In this document: positions 9,785 to 20,174 of the stretch, one piece after another | How positions within the stretch are numbered: position 1 is the first letter of the stretch | Layout of the letters: every line of letters starts with the position of its first letter | NCBI GenBank assembly: GCA_022385755.1 | Contig: MU278366.1 | Location: 543,185 to 581,351, forward strand | Source: Trametopsis cervina | Lineage: Eukaryota > Basidiomycota > Agaricomycetes > Polyporales > Irpicaceae | Direction of reading: 5' to 3' | Length of the DNA: 38,167 bases | Translations under genes and position numbers: made by a program | The notes under the pieces: generated by a model | Seen by the model: the letters and a program-made list of their open reading frames with translations, nothing else | The model's database searches: none | Told to the model about the DNA's origin: nothing

Positions 9785-11276
9785 GGAAGGTCGCAAATCC
9801 TGGATCTACGTCGACTCCCCTGCAGATGTCAACGTCATCAACTGCAAGTGGGTTTTCTGCATGAAGCGCGATGAGCATGATAATGAGACGTCGCAACGTG
9901 CTTGTCTAGTCGCATGAGGCGATACACAGGTTGACGGTGTTGATTACGACACTGATGATACATTTGCTCCAGTAGTGAAAATGGCTTCAATCTGCGCCAT
10001 CCTTGCCATTGCTGCACAGCAAGACTATGAAGTCGATCAGATCGATGTCAAGTCAGCATACCTCTATGGATGCCTCGAAGACAACGAGAACATCTACATG
10101 AAGCCTTCAAAAGATGTTACCCTCAGCGGACTGAAACCCGAGCAAGTTCTCAAGCTTTGGGCCTACATCTACGGCCTTAAGCAAGCCAGACAACGATGGG
10201 CAAAGACTCTCCACCAGATCATGACAATGATCGGCTTCATACGCTCTGAACACGACCACGCCGTCTATTACAAGCACCTACCAAATGGTCAGCATCTCAC
10301 AGTCTTCATCCATGTCAACGACATGTCTCTCGTAGGCCCCGACCACAAACACATCGACTCTCCGAAGAACAACATCAAGGTGTGCCTCGAGATTGTCGAT
10401 TTCGGGGAGATCAAGTGGATGCTTGGCATTGAGCTGAAGAGAGACCGCGAAGCGAGGACAATCCTCATGTCACAAGGCGCGTACATCAACCAGATTCTCG
10501 AACGGTACGGATTCTCAGATATCAAGCCGCTTGCGCTTCCCATCGACCCCAACGTCATTCTGTCAAAGGACCAGTGTCCACGAACCACCGCAGAAGCTGC
10601 TGTCATGCGTGACAAGCCTTATCGCGCGGCCCTTGGAGCACTCATGTACATCTCCATCGCCACTCGCCCTGACATCACGTACGCTGTATCGCAACTTGCA
10701 CGCTTTGGCGACAACCCTGGCCTTACACACTGGACCGCTGTCAAACGTGTCTACTCATACCTCAAGAAGACACGCGACCTGCGACTTAGACTAGGTGGCA
10801 TCGACAATAGCACACTCAACGGGTATTCCGACGCGGACGGAATGTCCAATGAGGATCAACATATCATCTCCGGCTACGTCTTTCTCATTGGCGGTGCTAT
10901 CTCCTGGTCATTGAAGCGATAAGAAATTGTCGCGCTCTCCACAACGGAAGCAGAATACGCCACGCTCACACACGCCACAAAGGAAGCGATCTGGCTCCGG
11001 AACCTCATTGCAGAAATCTACGGAACGCCTCTGCCCCCTGTCAAGATCAAAGGCAACAATCAGGGCTCCCTCACTCTTGCCCGCGATGACAAATTTCATG
11101 CCCGCACAAAACATATCAACATACGATATCACTTCATACGCTATTCCATCGAGGAGAAGAAGATCCAACTCGTTTACTGTCCTACCAAAGACATGACCGC
11201 CGACATCCTTATGAAGGCGCTTCCCTTCATGAAGGCTAAGCATTTTGCCGCATCCATGGGACTCGTCTCAGCTTGA
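9785..11276 (+). pseudogene. Ty1/copia reverse transcriptase and RNase H, degenerate
   Basis: The frame resumes after the palindrome with the RT entry block (NCKWVFCMKR). TGA at 9915-9917 follows, in a position where the family has Arg (LVA-stop-GDTQ). The RT core then follows: QIDVKSAYLYG with the first catalytic Asp, and FIHVNDMSLVG, where the family has two Asp residues. The first Asp is Asn here (10317-10319, GAC to AAC at a CpG), which should abolish polymerase activity. RNase H is split from RT by TAA at 10920-10922 (Gln expected before EIVALSTTEAEYA) and ends with CPTKDMTADILMKALP. Natural stop at 11274-11276, immediately followed by the polypurine tract. Confidence 0.9.
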
Positions 11277-11286
11277 GGGGGAGTAT

Positions 11287-11528
11287 TGAAGAATCATGTA
11301 TGGATTCGACAGCGCGTCGGCATAGCTGCCGTGCAACCATAGTTATCACAATTTAGCTTCCGTTATTTAAAACCTGTAGGGTTTGCATACCTATCTGACC
11401 GTCTCCGTCCTTCCCACATGTGTACATACCTGCGACGTGTAACGGCTCCCGCCGTGATTATGCCTCCGTAGTGTACAGCCCCAAGACCATAGTATAAATA
11501 CTTGGTGAGCAGGCCGGCAAGCGGCAGG
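11287..11528 (+). repeat. 3' LTR of the copia element, probably truncated
   Basis: It begins just after the polypurine GAGGGGGAG (11275-11283) with TATTGAAGAATCATG and contains a TATAAATA at about 11495. It shares no similarity with the Ty3 LTRs, confirming that those are not copia's own. Its right end is not defined. At 11529 the end sequence of the X repeat (TTACGATTCCTGAGG) begins, so the LTR was cut there. There is no 5' LTR in the window to compare it with. Confidence 0.5.
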
Positions 11529-12334
11529 TTACGATTCCTGAGGCCTTTATATGTTTTAGAATATTTGCATTACATTGAGCAACTATTTATGTTTAGAAAG
11601 CAGCAACTTTTTCGTTGTTTTTATGAATAAAAACAATTTGATAATGAAACAACACTTTATATAATGTGCTACCCACTATCAAAGCAATTTGAGAGATCAC
11701 ATAATCATAACTATGCACTAAAAGGACTTATAAAGGACTTTGAAGACTATGTGAAATTTATGGTAATTTTTTTAATTTGATTCAAGACTTCATAGTCAAT
11801 TTATAAAGTGTGGGAAAATGACTTCCTAACGTGGAAAATATGCACTTATGTAATCTGATGTCACTACTATAAACAGTTTTGCTGTAGTTATATTATTAAG
11901 CTCAGAAAGTATAAAACATAGCCAGAGCATTGGATTTTAAGGGTGTCATGACTTTAGAAGTGCAAATGAAGGTGTATAAATGGCCTTATAGGCTGTACAG
12001 AATTTAATGTGATTTGTCCGCATTTTTCCGGATTTTATTTGGGCCTCTACGGTCAATTTATTGACCGTGGGAAACTCACTTCCAAATGTGGAAAACGTCC
12101 ACTTAGCTAATGTGATGTCGTTGCTACAAACAGTTTTGCTCTAGCTGCATTATTGAGCTCAGAAAGTGCAAAACACTGCCAAAACATTGAAATTGCAAGC
12201 CATATTTCCGCATTTGGGCAAGTTTATTTTAGCCCTAGAGACTTCAATTTTTAAGCAATACTGTTAGTGTTGAGAATAACAAGGTTTACTATACCATGGG
12301 TATGTTCTGGAGGGGTCAAATACGGGCGCCCAAT

Positions 12335-12515
12335 TTGGTAAGTAAGCATTACTTACTATATAACAACTCTTACTTACTCAATAACATATATTACTTACTT
12401 GCTAACAACTCCTACTTACTTGATAACAACTCTTACTTACTCAGTACAAATAAATACTTACTTTATAACAAAGCGCTACTTACTTGCTGATACTCCTTAC
12501 TTACTCTGCTACATA
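12335..12515. repeat. Interspersed TTACTTACT repeat cluster
   Basis: The octamer-like core TACTTACT recurs about ten times at intervals of roughly 15-30 bases, separated by AACAACTC/AATAACAT-type AT-rich spacers. The spacing is irregular and the spacers are not conserved, so it is a degenerate low-complexity array rather than CRISPR. A weaker version of the same motif (GTTACTTAGTAAC) occurs inside the palindromic element near 8145-8215. Confidence 0.7.
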
Positions 12516-12544
12516 CCTCATTTATATTGAATGTCATCTTTGCA

Positions 12545-12612
12545 TGTCACAGTAGTGTAGTGGTTAAGTGCTCTATTTTGTCTGTGGCTGGCCTGGGGTT
12601 CAAATCCTGCTG
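12545..12612 (+). other. tRNA-like segment with pol III A and B boxes (possible SINE head)
   Basis: TAGTGTAGTGGTTAAGTGC (about 12552-12570) matches the tRNA D-arm/A box, and GGTTCAAATCC (about 12597-12607) matches the T-arm/B box, at a normal spacing of about 40 bases. The acceptor and T stems do not pair well, so it is not a functional tRNA gene. tRNA-derived SINEs keep exactly these two boxes. The downstream AT-rich sequence could be the SINE body, but its 3' end cannot be defined here. Confidence 0.5.
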
Positions 12613-13705
12613 GCTGCATTGCATGACTCATCAAGCTTATCCTGCCCACTGCGGAAGCGCTGAGATCTCAGTGCTCCCGCGGTGGGGGGCATAAGCACCC
12701 TTACAAGTGGCCGGCACCCCTCTGCGGCCTTTGTTTGGCTTTATTTGGCACTTTTTTGGGCTGTTTTCATTAAAATCAGCTGTAGAGCCTCCAATAAAAT
12801 CGAGAACAATCTGGAAAAATCGCCAGAAATTCTGGAGGGCTTGGAAGCCCCTTCTCACACGGTCACCTGACTTTCCCACTGTCATGTGACTTTGTAAATC
12901 GTGTTTTTTTGCTGGATATTGCACAAAATGCTACATGCAGAGCTCAATAAAATGCGGGAAAGTGCGCTAAAATCAGAATATAGTATGCAATAGACATTGG
13001 CATACATCTGAAATGTCACTTGGCCCCCATATACTATGTATTAAGTGAAGGACATATATATGAAGGTGAAGACAGACTGTGGGAGTTTACCTACCCAAAA
13101 TGGAAGGTGTGCGCTTATCTAATCTGATCCTCCCACCATGCACGGCATTGCTGTAGCTGCATTATTAAGCTCAGAAAACACAAAATACTCAAAAAACATC
13201 GACAATGCAAGCTTTCAAGACCCATAAAACAGCACTGAGGCATGGAATACACTTCAAATGAGGGGGGTTCTTGGTTAGAAGTGTTTTATGAGCCAAACCA
13301 AAGCCCATCAAAGTTGGGCGCTTATTTCCCAAAAAGGGCATATGTGTTTCTCACCTTCTGCTCTCAATTGTGTATGGTTTCCTTAATAAAAATGACCATA
13401 GTATAGCCCAATCCCATGACTACATGCTGATATATAAATTGCTGGGAAACTTTGGAATGGGGAGGTTGTAAAAATTGATCAAGTTTTGAAATCTCAAATA
13501 AGCGCCCAATTACATAAAATAGTAATGAGTCAATAACTGCTTCTAATACCATCAAAAGCATACAATATGGTAACAAAACATACTTATAAAAGTGTATTCA
13601 AACAAAAATTCCCATGCATTGGGGACAAAACTGTCGATGTCGCAAAACCTCAATGTGCCAGACGTTACTGGAACGATTCTTTTCTTCGTACTTCAGGAAT
13701 CGTAA

Positions 13706-15349
13706 TGGCATGACAAGTGTCTCAAAAAGACCTAGAGGAGTGTAAAATGCAGTCTTCCACTCGTCTCTATCTTGGATCCGGACCAGATTGGATGCATTCT
13801 TCAAGTCAATGATAGAGAAGGTGGAACAACCTTGCATGCAGTCAAGAAGGTCATCAATTAAAGGAAGAGGATAATAATTTTTCTTTGTGATGGTATTTAA
13901 GCCTCGATAATCAACACAGAGTCAGAGCTCGCCTGACTTCTTGCACATAAAGAGAATATGGGACGCAGCAGAAGACGTTGAACATCAAATAAACCCCTTG
14001 CAAAGATTTTCATCAAGAAACTTCGCAAGTGCCTCACGTTCGTCTTGAGAAAAACAATACATGGGGCCAAAGGGCAGGACCTTGTCATCCTCGAGGTCAA
14101 TCGAGATGTCATATGATTGATGAGGTGGAAGTGAATCTACCTCAGTATCGGAACAGACAGAAGAAGACCAAGCAGAGTACTTAGCTGGCAAGGTGTTCAA
14201 TATGTCTGGATCGTGAAGGTCGTCCGGACCTGAGTCCAGGTCGTGAGAGGGAGGAGCCATAAACACTGCAGATGTCATTGAGGCGAGGAAAAGAGAAGAG
14301 TTTGTAGGATGGAAACAAATCAGTGCAATATCTTTGTTCTTTGCAGACTTAGCAAAATGCTGAGGAGAAAGTAGCGAGATATTGAAATAGGGCTTGGGAA
14401 GGGCAGAAGTGCAGTCTAAGAACGAGCAACCAAAGCCATTCATCCCGGTAAGTGCAGAGAAGACAGAAGGAGAAGATGACGTCAGAGCGAGAGAGGGCAA
14501 AACATCTGCAGATGTATGCAAGACAGAGTCACTGGCCAAGTGCTCATCATGAGATAACTTATCTGGAGATGAGGAAACTGGAAACAATGAGGTAGTTGTC
14601 TGAAAGGAAAGACGAGAAGATGAGGATGACTTGCTAATGAGACCGAAGCCTAGACCAACAGAGGTCGCAGAGGATGAGCTGAGAGAAGAGATGTTAGATG
14701 CCACACATGGAAGACCAAAGCCTTGAGCGGTGATGCAAACAGAAGAGGAGCAAGAGAGACCACAGCAAGAAAGAGTGTGTGCTATGTCTTGCTAATTGAT
14801 GTTGGAGTTGTGGCGACAAAGCCAATCGAGACCTAGGATTACAGGTTAAGACACTGAAACAACACCAAGATGCACCACTTCATCGTGTGAGTTGACATTG
14901 AGTTGCACAATGACATCATGTGTGACAAGGCCGCTAGCAATAGGACGATTGTCAACAGCAGTAATAGGAACAGGTATAGACTTAGCGGATCGAGATAATG
15001 AGTGACGTTGAGCAAAGCGCTCCAAAATACAAGAGGCAGTTGTGCCACAATCGACAAGGACAAAAGTGCAGATGGGTTTTCTGTTAAGGAACAAGAGAGA
15101 AATATTGATGAAGAAATGATCTGGATGATTGGTGTAAGTAGTAGATGCAAAATGATACAAAGCAGACACGTAGTTTTGTGGTATGAAACGTTCATCTGTG
15201 CAACAGACGAACGTGGGCTCCACGGTTGGGAGACATGCTCTGTCATCAAAGTCCGGGAGTCCTTGGGCAGGAGGAGGACTCCCGGTCAAGCTTTTCCCGA
15301 AGGAGCAGCCTGTCGAGCAGAGTCGCGGGCCTTGGCCTTAGAAGACTTG
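13706..15349 (-). pseudogene. Second Ty3/gypsy element, fragment of gag-pol with several stops
   Basis: Minus-strand frame order is the end of gag (KSSKAKARDSARQAAPSGKA then stop, about 15286), protease, a long serine-rich connector, and the start of reverse transcriptase. The protease active site reads VDCGTT with its Asp kept, and the PVILGLDWLCRHN block follows a stop at 14846-14848. Further in-frame stops are at 14792-14794, 13985-13987 (after NLCKGFI) and 13922-13924 (GEL then LCVDYRGLN). The RT reads [24 protein letters not shown] and [10 protein letters not shown]. There it is cut by the X end at 13705, before the YxDD block. Both ends of the fragment abut X sequence in opposite orientations. 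It belongs to a different Ty3 lineage from the element at 1-4569. Confidence 0.85.
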
Positions 15350-16154
15350 TTACGATTCCTGAGGTACGAAGAAAAGAATCGTTCCAGTAACGTCTGGCAT
15401 ATTGGGGTTCTGCGAGATGTGACGCTTTTTGTCCCCAATGCGTGGGAATTTTCTTTGAATACACTGTTATAAGCAGATTTTGTTACCATTTTGTATGTTT
15501 TGATGGCATCAGTAGCCGTTTATTAACCTATTACTATTTTTGTAGTTGAGCGCTTAATCGAGACTACAAAAACTTTCACGATTTTTACAGCCTCCCCTTC
15601 CTAAAGTTTTCCATCAATTTGTATATCCACATGTAGCCTTGACATTAAGCTACAATGTGGTCATCTTTATTAAGGCAATCATGCAGAATTGAGAGCAAAA
15701 TAGGAGAAATACATATGCCCTTTTTGGGACACAAGCGCCCAAATTTGATTGATTTCAGTTCTACTGATCAAACCCTTGTACTCCTTCTTCACTTTATCTT
15801 TGTTCCATGACACTTTCACAAATTTGGACTTTTTATACATCTTGACTCCGTGTAAATAATTTGAGTAATGCTTTTCCTTCTTTGTGGATATTATAGTGAA
15901 GTCCCCCTTTTAATGCTTTTATGATTATATTTTCTTCACAATTACTATTATATTATGTAGCCATACCCCATTGCTATCTGCCAATCATATATGCTAATTG
16001 AAAGAATGAAACCTGTTTGATGTGGGCCAGAAATATATATTCCCTTTTGTAAAGTAATTGCTGCATGCATTTATTTTTTCTCAATCTGTCGTAATTCATA
16101 TGCAGCCGAAATTTGACACTCAGTTGATACAGGCTGGTGTACAACATTGTAACA
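15350..16154 (+). repeat. Repeat X, copy 2 (5' part), followed by AT-rich sequence without genes
   Basis: It begins TTACGATTCCTGAGGTACGAAG. Within the first 50 bases are two small hairpins (ACGATTC pairs with GAATCGT; CCAG pairs with CTGG). Similarity to copies 1 and 3 extends to about 15760 (the GGCATATGTG/AAGCGCCC stretch) and then stops. From 15770 to 16154 the sequence is AT-rich and I see no gene in it. The 3' end of the minus-strand gene begins at 16155. Confidence 0.7.
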
Positions 16155-19100
16155 CTACATCAATGTACTCAACTTTTGCTGCGCAAGGCTTTCTGCCCCC
16201 CGGAACACTGCATTGGTCTGACCCCTGCGATTTTTTAAACCTCCCGACCATTTCCTTGCGTCTTTTGGTCCTTCTCCATTACGCACTATACTTTGCAGCC
16301 GATTCTGACACCATTGCTCATCCCTGTCCGTCCAGTATCCAATACTTAAGCCTGAACCTATCCATGTATTGTGCTTCGGCCACCAAGACATATCACTCGA
16401 CCCAAATTTGGCATTGTGAGCGTCTTCTATAGAATAATATTTAGTCCACGTCTGTATTCTCGTCATCACAATTGCACCTACTTCCTAAACATCGATATAC
16501 CCCGCATATCACATCCAACTCGTGCTCAGTCAGGGTATCATCCACGAAAGCCTGGTTGTCGATCATGACGACGTCTGCATCGCTGTGCTGGCCACTTGGA
16601 CCTTGTACGACGTCCTCATATCCTATGCTGTCCATTGCGAGTCTCCACACAATACCGCCCATCATCAAGGCTGCACGGCCACGTGATGATCTTAGAATAC
16701 GGTCCCGTTCCGTCTCGTAGGTTACATAGTCGTAGATGGTGTACGTAGAACCTGGCAATCTCACCCCAAGACCCATTGGAATACCCTCCCGGAACATTGG
16801 TATAGTGGGTGCCTTCCACAGATCTTCGAACAATCCGTCATATCTACTGACCGTTTTGAATGCAATGCCGCGTTCAAGCAGATATTCAGCTATATCAATC
16901 AGCGAGGGCCCGAGACCAAGTCGGAGGATTTGGCAAGCCGTTATCGCGTCTTGTACGAGCAACTTCCACTGAACCCCGTCGATGTTTGAGGAAATCATAT
17001 ACCACGTTCGGGTGGGAGTTAGACTCTCGTCGTTGTCGTACGTATTCCCTGAGGCAGTTTTTACCGGACCAATGCGAATATGTGTGTTGGGGTATTGTAT
17101 ATTGAGGTCTTGCATATCCGTTGCGCCTGGTGGGATGCGAGCAAGCGAGGTGGCAGAGGATAGACAGTTGACTAGGTCGATTGTTGCGCCCTGAATGTGG
17201 ACCGGAGTTTCCTGCTTGATATGCACCAAGTACGTACATGCCCGTTCGAAGGTCATTACGTCCAATGAGGTAGCGCGTTCATAGTTCGGATCCGGATGGA
17301 TACCATATCGCGCGCGTAGTACTTCAGATGTTGCCTCAATTGTTGCAATCGGCTGAATACTAACAATGTCTTGCCCATTGGTCCCAAACCTGGCCTCAAG
17401 GTACGTCTGCCATGCTGCCGCTAGCTGCTCCATGTCCATCGAATCCGGCCCCGAGTATTGCATGCCTCCACTATACTGTTGCCTGTGTGAAGGACTAGGT
17501 GACTGAGGACGGCTGGGATTATGATACATAACAGTTTGGGAGGAATAAGGGTGGGGGGCGTGATGGGTGGGAGACCGAGATCGCGTGTTGCGAAGTGGTG
17601 ATTGATGCCCAGTATGATGACGCGGGGACCGGGAGCGGATACGATAAGATGATGAGCGTGAATTCATAGGACGAGGTGGAGAGCGAGACCGATCATATAG
17701 ACGACGAGCAATGGGTCCAGGTCGATGGAGTGGAGAACGAGAACGAGAGCGATGCCGACGAGGTGGAGCACGCGATCGAGAACGAGGTCGATGGAGTGGA
17801 GACCGAGAACGAGAGCGAAGTCGACGAGGTGGAGTACGCGATCGAGAACGAGGTCGACGAGGCGGAGTATGAGATGGAAAGGGAGGTCGACGAGACGGAG
17901 TACGAGATCGAGAGCGAGGCCCATGAGACAGAGAGGGCGAATGCGTTGATGGGAGAGGGGACTGATCGCGACGCCCTCCAGCCTCCAGTAGGGACGGATG
18001 ATTTGCTGAATTGGTGTTAGATGTCGATGCGTTATCTGAACGCATACGCGGCTCCATATCAACATCAATGCTCAACTCGGGGGGTTCACCATCCTGGTCT
18101 GCGTGCGCGTACCAGTAAACCTCCGGTGTCGCTGCATTCGGCGCGAACTCGACGCATATGTCATATTCACCACGGACCGAGTTGAATCTTTTCTGTTCGT
18201 CTGGTATGAATTCCCAATCAGATTCAATGTCCGTCCTTGTCATGATTCTCCGAATGTACAGGCCTTCCTCGTTCTGTTCCCAAATAAAGGCCTTGATGCG
18301 TCTACTTGGGGGTCTTTTGTCTTTGAACACATCCTCACGCTGTAGTCTCTTCGCCCGCTCCGACTCCGTTTCCTTCTCCATGCGTGTCTTACAGTACGCA
18401 GCCTCTGCTTCCATGAACTCCTGCCAAGTCTGTCCGGGCAGCTGCCGAGTTATCGGATCCGGCCTCAGCTTGTTGGTTTGCGGTGCCAACAGACTCGTCG
18501 GCGTGCGTTGGTCGTCTTGATATTGAGAGGGGGGGATGAGTGTAGATAGACCTGATTGCAATGGCACTTCAACTGTCAGAGTTGAAACGCCTTCATGAGG
18601 CGCCTGTGAGCGACACGCCAATACACGTTGATCTGTCGGTAGGTAGTCGAGTGCCAACGAATGCTGATTTACTGGCTGTTGACCGTAGAATAGATAGACG
18701 GGGGCGCCGAATTGGGTCATTATTGCAGTTACTTCTAATCGCCAGTCTTCGGATACTTGTTGATTCATACGAATAATCATGCCCGCCCTGCGGCATGCTC
18801 TTCCGTGTCGGTACTGTCCATGGCAGATGATTGAGTTGCCTATCTCATCGGCCAGCAGCGGGGGCAACAGATTCGCTTCCATCACTCGTTCCAGCCAAGT
18901 TTTGCTGTGTCAATTCAACAGAACCGTGTAGTACGATAGGCAGCCCACCTGAGCTAAAAATCCTGCCCTGGCACGCGAAAAGGCTCGCTTGGCTTCTTTG
19001 CGTGTGGCGAATCTCCTTGTGTGGTACCCAAATACGTGCGGCCAAGGGGCTGGTTTGAAGTCCAGTGATGTGAGCAAGCCCAGTTTACACATCGCCTTGT

Positions 19101-19518
19101 ATGTGTACATAAGAGTCGACTCGACACCAAACCACTGAGCTGCGTTGCCCAACTTGTAGGTCGTACTGCCGTTGATAACCTCTTCCACTATGTCCAACCT
19201 GGCCAAAGGCTCCAAAAACCCTTCCCATATCATATCCCGTGGTACACACGCTGTCCAGTAGTCCGAGATGTCGACCCAACGCGGCCGCATAGTTGTCCAG
19301 ACGTCGAGGAAATCGCCCACGCTTGTAGCTACATCGGTCGCCATGTATGAGACGTTGGGTGACACATACAACCCGCTGTCCCACCCGTTCCCTTGCTTCC
19401 AGAACAAGGCCGGTGTGTCCAAGAGTGTGAACGGACCGGTGGGCATTTTGTACGTGTATATGGTCTTCACGCCAACAAACGTTAGTATAATATAAAGTAA
19501 TAGTTGGAGCTTGCTCAC
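16155..19518 (-). CDS. Large RS-rich protein of an Agaricomycete-specific family, one in-frame TGA
   Basis: Minus strand. The last intron is 16427-16481 (donor GTAGGT, acceptor CTATAG), joining CLG to KDAHNAKFG in frame. The C-terminus has the family hallmark SWWPKHNTWIGSGLSIGYWT...WCQNRL. From M at 19446 the N-terminal part (RWVDISDYWTACVPRD, LGNAAQWFGVESTLMYTYKA) runs in one frame to 16482, except for TGA at 18910-18912. Taken as spliced it is about 1078 residues. Residues in the middle (coded about 17560-17960) form an SR/RSRSRSP-rich linker. A possible first intron lies just upstream of 19446 (GTGAGC, ACTAAC). The function of this family is unknown to me. The TGA makes it either a young pseudogene or a read-through case; a 44-nt intron there would break the frame. 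Confidence 0.7.
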
Positions 19519-20174
19519 TCAGACGCAACCGCTGGCAATATTACACCCAACCAATGAGTATCGGTATCTTCGACCGATTATTGCAAACGGCGAGACGAAT
19601 TGATGCGCGTTCAAATAAGCAGTCATGAGAGGCCGAGATTATGGTAGTCGAAACACCGTCGCGCTTGGAATGAGGGCTTCGATACTCTGGCAAGTAAACG
19701 TAACGAACTGGACAGCTCCGTGTACGTTCAGTTCTTACTGCCGGATGGAGGAAAGGGGGAAGACAGTGGCCAGGGATTGAACTGGACGCGCCGGACAACT
19801 CCGTGCACGTTCAAACCAACTGAAGTATTCTGACTGCATTGGGTGTTACACAGGGCTCATTAGATACGCTGAAAGACATGATGTAGACTATTACTCACCT
19901 GTATATGTAAGTCTGTTGAGTAGACTTCCCAGCTCCCTTCAAAAGTGTTGCGGTTCAAGTCGTTGGTGGTGGCTGTTGGCTGGACGGACATCAATTACAT
20001 GTCTAGGCGCTTAGAAACTCACGTGATCGCTGCACTGATCGTCAGGCGATGATACGCTAAGTTTCTCATATAGGTATTAACGTATCGCGAGTTGTATGTA
20101 TGTCATTTCAATGGTAGGTACATGCTGCTTTGTATATACGGATATGACTCGCGTTATATGTTCGCGCGTAGAGT
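19519..20174. other. Intergenic region with two imperfect hairpins sharing a CTCCGTGYACGT core
   Basis: No gene is recognised. Two imperfect palindromes of about 36-40 bases carry the core at 19716-19727 (CTCCGTGTACGT) and 19799-19810 (CTCCGTGCACGT). Their arms are GAACTGGAC / GTTCAGTTC-like and TTGAACTGGACG / CACGTTCAA. Related hairpins occur on the other side of the next gene (22.3-22.55 kb). This stretch lies between the 5' end of one minus-strand gene and the 3' end of the next, so promoter elements for the 16155-19518 gene are expected here, but none is recognisable. Confidence 0.5.

Larger units (their letters stand above)
4570..11528 (+). mobile_element. Degenerate Ty1/copia retrotransposon, host of three nested insertions
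   Basis: Domains run in copia order on the plus strand: gag (truncated at its 5' end by the Ty3 LTR), zinc knuckle, protease, GAG-pre-integrase, integrase, reverse transcriptase, RNase H, then polypurine GAGGGGGAG and a 3' LTR. After removing the solo LTR plus one GTGTT copy, and the palindrome plus one GGAAGGTC copy, every domain lies in one reading frame from 4570 to the stop at 11274-11276. That frame is interrupted only by five nonsense codons (5620, 6115, 7721, 9915, 10920) and no frameshifts. The upstream gag and 5' LTR should lie beyond the left edge, on the other side of the Ty3 element. Confidence 0.88.
11529..13705. mobile_element. Repeat X, copy 1: AT-rich segment bounded by 15-bp inverted ends
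   Basis: The left end TTACGATTCCTGAGG (11529-11543) is repeated in inverted orientation at 13691-13705 with one mismatch. The right kilobase (about 12745-13705, read on the minus strand) is colinear with 37035-38000 on the plus strand. The interior has no coding gene. It holds at least three diverged copies of a unit of about 150 bp (near 11795-11950, 12055-12205, and inverted relative to X3 at 13075-13215), each with a GAGCTCAGAAA-like core near a ATTATTRAGCTC motif. The left flank is copia LTR and the right flank is a different Ty3 element, so this is not a simple insertion into one sequence and no target duplication is visible. Confidence 0.55.

Noticed and set aside
12335..12515. CRISPR-like appearance of the TTACTTACT array
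   Set aside because: Repeats are short with irregular, unconserved low-complexity spacers in a eukaryotic genome; it is a degenerate satellite-like array.
17676..18020. Plus-strand open frame of about 114 residues rich in Glu/Asp opposite the RS repeats
   Set aside because: It is the reverse reading of the repetitive Arg/Ser codons of the minus-strand gene, with repeats in phase on both strands; no independent evidence supports it.
18913..18956. A 44-nt intron (GTGGGC...ACACAG) that would remove the TGA at 18910
   Set aside because: Its length is not a multiple of three and splicing would shift the frame of the long downstream exon, so it was not used in the gene model.
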